Assembly (NCBI GenBank): GCA_946223355.1
Contig: CAMIPB010000034.1
Coordinates: 1-20,520 of the forward strand
DNA length: 20,520 nt
Direction of reading: 5' to 3'
DNA from: an uncultured Corynebacterium sp.
GTDB taxonomy: Bacteria; Actinomycetota; Actinomycetes; Mycobacteriales; Mycobacteriaceae
Below, one piece after another: positions 17,429 through 20,520 of this stretch; within the stretch, counting starts at the first letter, position 1; each line of letters opens with the position of its first letter. The notes below the pieces were generated by a model. It was not told the DNA's origin. It made no database searches and was given only the letters and a program-made list of their open reading frames with translations. The position numbers were made by a program, and so were the translations under genes.

Positions 17429-19804
17429 CTAACGGAAGAATCCGCGAAAGTTCTTGGTTAGCGGCCAAGACATGAAATTATGAAGGTTCGGCAACACGAT
17501 GGCAAGGATTCCCAGCAAAATTGCGAATGGTGCAAAAGCAGTGGCTTTGCTGGAGCCATCAACGATCTTTTCAATCTCGTCTTCGGAACTGCCCGTGCTA
17601 GAAGAATCATCTTGGACTGGGGACATGGTGACCGTGGTAGTCACTGCATCTATTGGCTTTCCATTTTCATCAACAACCACAGGCTTTGTAGCTTTCGCAG
17701 TCGTGGTCACGTCAACGGTGGTGGTTACTATCGACGGTGCTTTGTTTTCGGTCGTTGCGGGGAGGGTCGCTGTCACCGTCTCGGTAATCGGAGATACTGG
17801 GTTCGTTTCAGTCACTGGAGCCAACGTGACGGTCTCTTGAGCATCGGTAACAGTAGTTGTAACAGGCTCTTCTGGCTGTGCAGAGACCTTCGAGGTCACA
17901 GTTTCCTGGGGTAACGTTGTCAGGTTTGTCGAGGTAACTTTCACAGTGTCTGTTACATCAGGCCCTACTACGACAGACGTTCTGGTCTCCGTAACTGGCT
18001 CAGCAATCACCGTCACGGGCGGAGCGCTTTCTGTTACAGTCTCTCGCACCGTTGAGGTCTCGTTTGGCCTGCTTGCGACGACTGTTTTAGTTTCAGTGAT
18101 CTCTGATGGTTCGGCAATCTCAGTTTCAGTAACGGTAACCTGCTCACCAGGCGCGACGTCGGTAACGACAACTTCTCGGGTAGTAGTTTCTACCGCAGTT
18201 TCCGTATTTGTCACAGTGGCGGTTGCGATAGCTGTTTCCGTAACAGGATCCGGTGTTTCCGTCACAATAACGTCATCAGTGGGAGCCGTCTCTGAAGTAC
18301 TTGGAGCCGCATCGACCATGACTTCTTCAATCGCTGCCTTTGCATCAACGATGCCGGCGCCCATCTCGACTGGTTGGTTGCGAGTAAACGGTTTCGCAGT
18401 CTTTTGCAATGCTGTGCGAAGATCATCAGTCGACAGGGTCGAATTAGCTTCGAGCATCATTGCAGCGATACCCGCAACCATCGGCGTTGCCATGGAGGTA
18501 CCGTCATATGGGGCGTAATTAGGTTCCCCCTGAGTTGTCTTACCAGAGTTGAGTGTTGACCAGATGCCACGGTTTGGATCGTGTGCCTTTTCTAGATTTT
18601 CATCGATATACCACTGGTCTCCACCTGGGGCGGAAAGATCAACTTCTCCACCATGGTTCGAATAGGAAGACTTATTACCGTCAGAATTTGACGACGCAAT
18701 GGTAATAACACCCTCACACGAAGCTGGCTCGAACAAGAATGTGTCCTGATTGGAGTTACCAGCAGAGACAAAAATCCGTGCCCCTTGAGCATTAGCCTTG
18801 TCAATCGCATTTTGATATGTGGGGCTGCAGATCTGTCCTCCGCCGCCTAGTGATAGATTCAAAATGTCCGCTGGATTTTCGTTAGCCGGAACACCGTCCA
18901 CGGGAACCCCTGCTGCCCAGGCTAGAGCATCGGCAATATCGGACGTAGGTCCACCACATTTGGACAGAGCACGTATAGGAACGATATTCGCATTTTTTGC
19001 GACACCCGGAATGCCATCTGAATTCCACGTTGCTCCAATAATGCCGGCCACGTGCGTGCCATGCCATGTAGAATCGCGACCCTTCTGTTTGCGGCACTCT
19101 CCCGCTTCGAACCAGTCGCCCTCGTCATTCGGATCGGCATCGCGACCATCGCCGTCGCGAGCATTAGTTGCACTGGATACAAAATCGTAGCCAGTGTTCG
19201 CTAGCACGTTCTTCTCAAGATCAGGATGTGACGTGATGCCTGAATCAATGACTGCCACAGTCACTCCGTCGCCGGTGTAGCCCAGATCCCAAGCAGCTTC
19301 GACATTCGCACCCCAGCTTGAAATATCACGCATATTCCACATGGCCGGGTACAATTCATCGACCGGCTTTTCTATATGGGCTTCATTCCAGGTGTCTATC
19401 TGCACATACGCAACTCCAGGCTTAGATTGCACTTCATTAATAAAAGCAGCCGCCTCATGTGCATCCAGTGAACGATTCATCTTTACTACAGAGGAACCGT
19501 CGTACATTTGCCGAAGTTCATTGGCTTCAACCTTTAGTTTTTCGGCGGCTGAAGCAAATACAGTTGTTCGCTTAAAGTCAGAAGCCGCTGCCAGTCCTGT
19601 ATCCGGCTGCGACCCGTCATAACCAACAATAAAACGATTGACCCCTGCCTCATCCACAGGAAGAGAGGAGGCAGAAACAGTAGCCGCCGTCTCTTGAGAA
19701 CCGACGTTTTCCTGTGCGGTTACTGGGGCTTGCACCGCTGTCAGGGGGACAATGATTGAAGCAAGGAGCGCACTCAGCTTCCTCTTACTGCGCTTTGAAA
19801 TCAT
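17429..19804 (-). CDS. Subtilase D: membrane-anchored S8 serine protease with Thr-rich stalk
   Basis: A 791-residue paralogue and first gene of the D-C pair. The ATG at 19804 is preferred over earlier in-frame ATGs (up to 19894) because GGA lies eight bases ahead and the signal peptide then starts properly (SKRSKRK, core, APVTA/QE cut near 30). Asp187 in VIDSGI, His248 in TWHGTHVAG, Asn350 in SAGN and Ser437 in DGTSMATP are all present. Four cysteines are conserved with the other three proteins (GECRK, SKCGG, QICSP, ASCEG). The stalk spans about 501-740 with VTETRT-like units, then a membrane segment AFAPFAILLGILAIVLPNL near 756 and a 20-residue basic tail ending NFRGFFR. Like C it lacks the extra cysteine pair of A and B. 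The N-terminal region (about 35-150) fits a propeptide and includes NRFIVGYDG. Confidence 0.93.
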   Translation of the reverse strand: MISKRSKRKLSALLASIIVPLTAVQAPVTAQENVGSQETAATVSASSLPVDEAGVNRFIVGYDGSQPDTGLAAASDFKRTTVFASAAEKLKVEANELRQMYDGSSVVKMNRSLDAHEAAAFINEVQSKPGVAYVQIDTWNEAHIEKPVDELYPAMWNMRDISSWGANVEAAWDLGYTGDGVTVAVIDSGITSHPDLEKNVLANTGYDFVSSATNARDGDGRDADPNDEGDWFEAGECRKQKGRDSTWHGTHVAGIIGATWNSDGIPGVAKNANIVPIRALSKCGGPTSDIADALAWAAGVPVDGVPANENPADILNLSLGGGGQICSPTYQNAIDKANAQGARIFVSAGNSNQDTFLFEPASCEGVITIASSNSDGNKSSYSNHGGEVDLSAPGGDQWYIDENLEKAHDPNRGIWSTLNSGKTTQGEPNYAPYDGTSMATPMVAGIAAMMLEANSTLSTDDLRTALQKTAKPFTRNQPVEMGAGIVDAKAAIEEVMVDAAPSTSETAPTDDVIVTETPDPVTETAIATATVTNTETAVETTTREVVVTDVAPGEQVTVTETEIAEPSEITETKTVVASRPNETSTVRETVTESAPPVTVIAEPVTETRTSVVVGPDVTDTVKVTSTNLTTLPQETVTSKVSAQPEEPVTTTVTDAQETVTLAPVTETNPVSPITETVTATLPATTENKAPSIVTTTVDVTTTAKATKPVVVDENGKPIDAVTTTVTMSPVQDDSSSTGSSEDEIEKIVDGSSKATAFAPFAILLGILAIVLPNLHNFMSWPLTKNFRGFFR

Positions 19805-19912
19805 GAGAGTTTTCCATCCATCTTTAAAACCATTCAATGAATCCACTAACAAACTCAATAACAACAGTCTGAGTGTCATCATTAAAAACGGCAAAACATA
19901 ATAAGCACCTGA

Positions 19913-19941
19913 ATTCTAACTGAATCTGGAGTGTAAGAAAA
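19913..19941 (-). promoter_or_regulatory. Candidate promoter of the subtilase D-C unit
   Basis: On the minus strand TAGAAT (19918-19913) lies 17 bases after TTTTCT (19941-19936), giving a start near 19906 and a leader of about 100 bases. The rest of the 380-base gap 19805-20183 is AT-rich and holds no gene. The AACTGAAT/ATTCAGTT inverted pair at about 19919-19960 overlaps the candidate. Confidence 0.35.
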
Positions 19942-20183
19942 CTTGGGCGCGAATTCAGTTCGTCATCAAGCTATCTTTTAGAACTTTTCAACATTGCAGC
20001 AGTTTCGAAGACAGAAAATCCGCCCCTACTTCAGCCAGCACATGACCCTTTCTGCCACCAATTGGCGCTCGATTATCTCGATAAATGAATAGCTATCCTT
20101 TACAGAGCGGTACCAAACGTGAATTGCGTCTCATTTGCTAAAATTCGGCATTAATACCGAGTTCTGCCATAAAAACTTGAATT

Positions 20184-20228
20184 AAAAAAAGACGTTAACA
20201 AGGCACTCTGCCGTGTTAACGTCTTTTT
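20184..20228 (-). terminator. Terminator of rpoC (bidirectional form)
   Basis: AAAAAGACGTTAACA (20186-20200) pairs with TGTTAACGTCTTTTT (20214-20228), and an inner GGC/GCC lies in the loop. On the minus strand the T-run follows 37 bases after the rpoC stop. A T-run is also present on the plus strand, so it could act in both directions. Confidence 0.93.
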
Positions 20229-20264
20229 ATACTGACCGCGAAAGAGTACGCGGTCGTCAAGCAA

Positions 20265-20520
20265 TTAGAAACTGAACTCCTCATCCAGCGGGACAGAAGC
20301 ACCGGTGAATTCACCGAAGCCATCATTACCGTAGATGGAGTCACCATAGGTTGGGATGGAGTATGCCGCGTTACGTGCAGCCTCGGTTGGCTTAACCGAG
20401 ATGTTGCGGTAGCGCGAGATACCGGTACCAGCTGGGATGAGCTTACCGATGATGACGTTTTCCTTAAGGCCGATGAGCTTATCGGAGCGCTTGTTAATAG
20501 CGGCGTCGGTAAGCACGCGA
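20265..20520 (-). CDS. rpoC: RNA polymerase beta' subunit, C-terminal end (runs off window)
   Basis: The last 84 codons of the beta' subunit are present; the start lies beyond the right edge. The sequence AAINKRSDKLIGLKENVIIG then KLIPAGTGISRYRNISV is the conserved C-terminal beta' segment that packs near the bottom of the main channel. The corynebacterial-type end TGASVPLDEEFSF follows. It marks the left end of the rpoBC unit. The str genes, usually close by in Actinobacteria, are here about 18 kb away. Confidence 0.96.
   Translation of the reverse strand, partial: RVLTDAAINKRSDKLIGLKENVIIGKLIPAGTGISRYRNISVKPTEAARNAAYSIPTYGDSIYGNDGFGEFTGASVPLDEEFSF

Noticed and set aside
6469..19804. Mycosin (MycP) proteases of a type VII secretion system
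   Set aside because: The anchor arrangement is similar, but the long Thr-rich stalk is not mycosin-like and no EccB/C/D or WXG100 genes are in the window.
13391..19960. Shared AACTGAATT 9-mer upstream of subtilases B and D as a common operator
   Set aside because: It is short, at different distances from the genes and absent before A, so chance in AT-rich DNA is likely.

Overview
The window reads as a chromosomal segment of a Corynebacterium or close relative. The EF-G, S7, S12 and RpoC pieces are of corynebacterial type, signal peptides end in the A-x-A/Q style common in that genus, and a TPP-riboswitch-controlled YkoEDC transporter is present. No species can be named from sequence alone.

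Layout, left to right. (1) 1-2207, minus strand: the str genes rpsL, rpsG and the 5' part of fusA. A strong terminator-like hairpin lies between rpsG and fusA. (2) 2430-6118, minus strand: a compact operon of ykoE (S component), ykoD (double ATPase), ykoC (T component) and a P-loop kinase-like gene, led by a TPP riboswitch whose promoter -10 lies just upstream. (3) 6119-20183: an accessory block between the transporter operon and rpoC. It holds four full-length paralogous subtilases, called A to D here. Each has a signal peptide, an N-terminal propeptide-like region, an intact S8 catalytic domain, a stalk of about 210-250 residues rich in Thr, Val and Glu, and a C-terminal membrane segment. 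A is on the plus strand and convergent with B. D and C form a two-gene minus-strand unit. Between A and B lie a broken unrecognised gene and a doubtful ORF. Between B and C lies a decayed IS3-family element with recognisable ends. (4) 20184-20520, minus strand: the terminator and last 84 codons of rpoC.

The rpoC-to-str interval has therefore been loaded with envelope proteases, an IS remnant and gene debris, while the housekeeping genes on both sides look intact. A and B share extra cysteines and a C-terminal tail motif; C and D share short basic tails. This suggests at least two duplication events. The substrate of the proteases and the reason for four copies are unknown, and this array is the most interesting part of the window.
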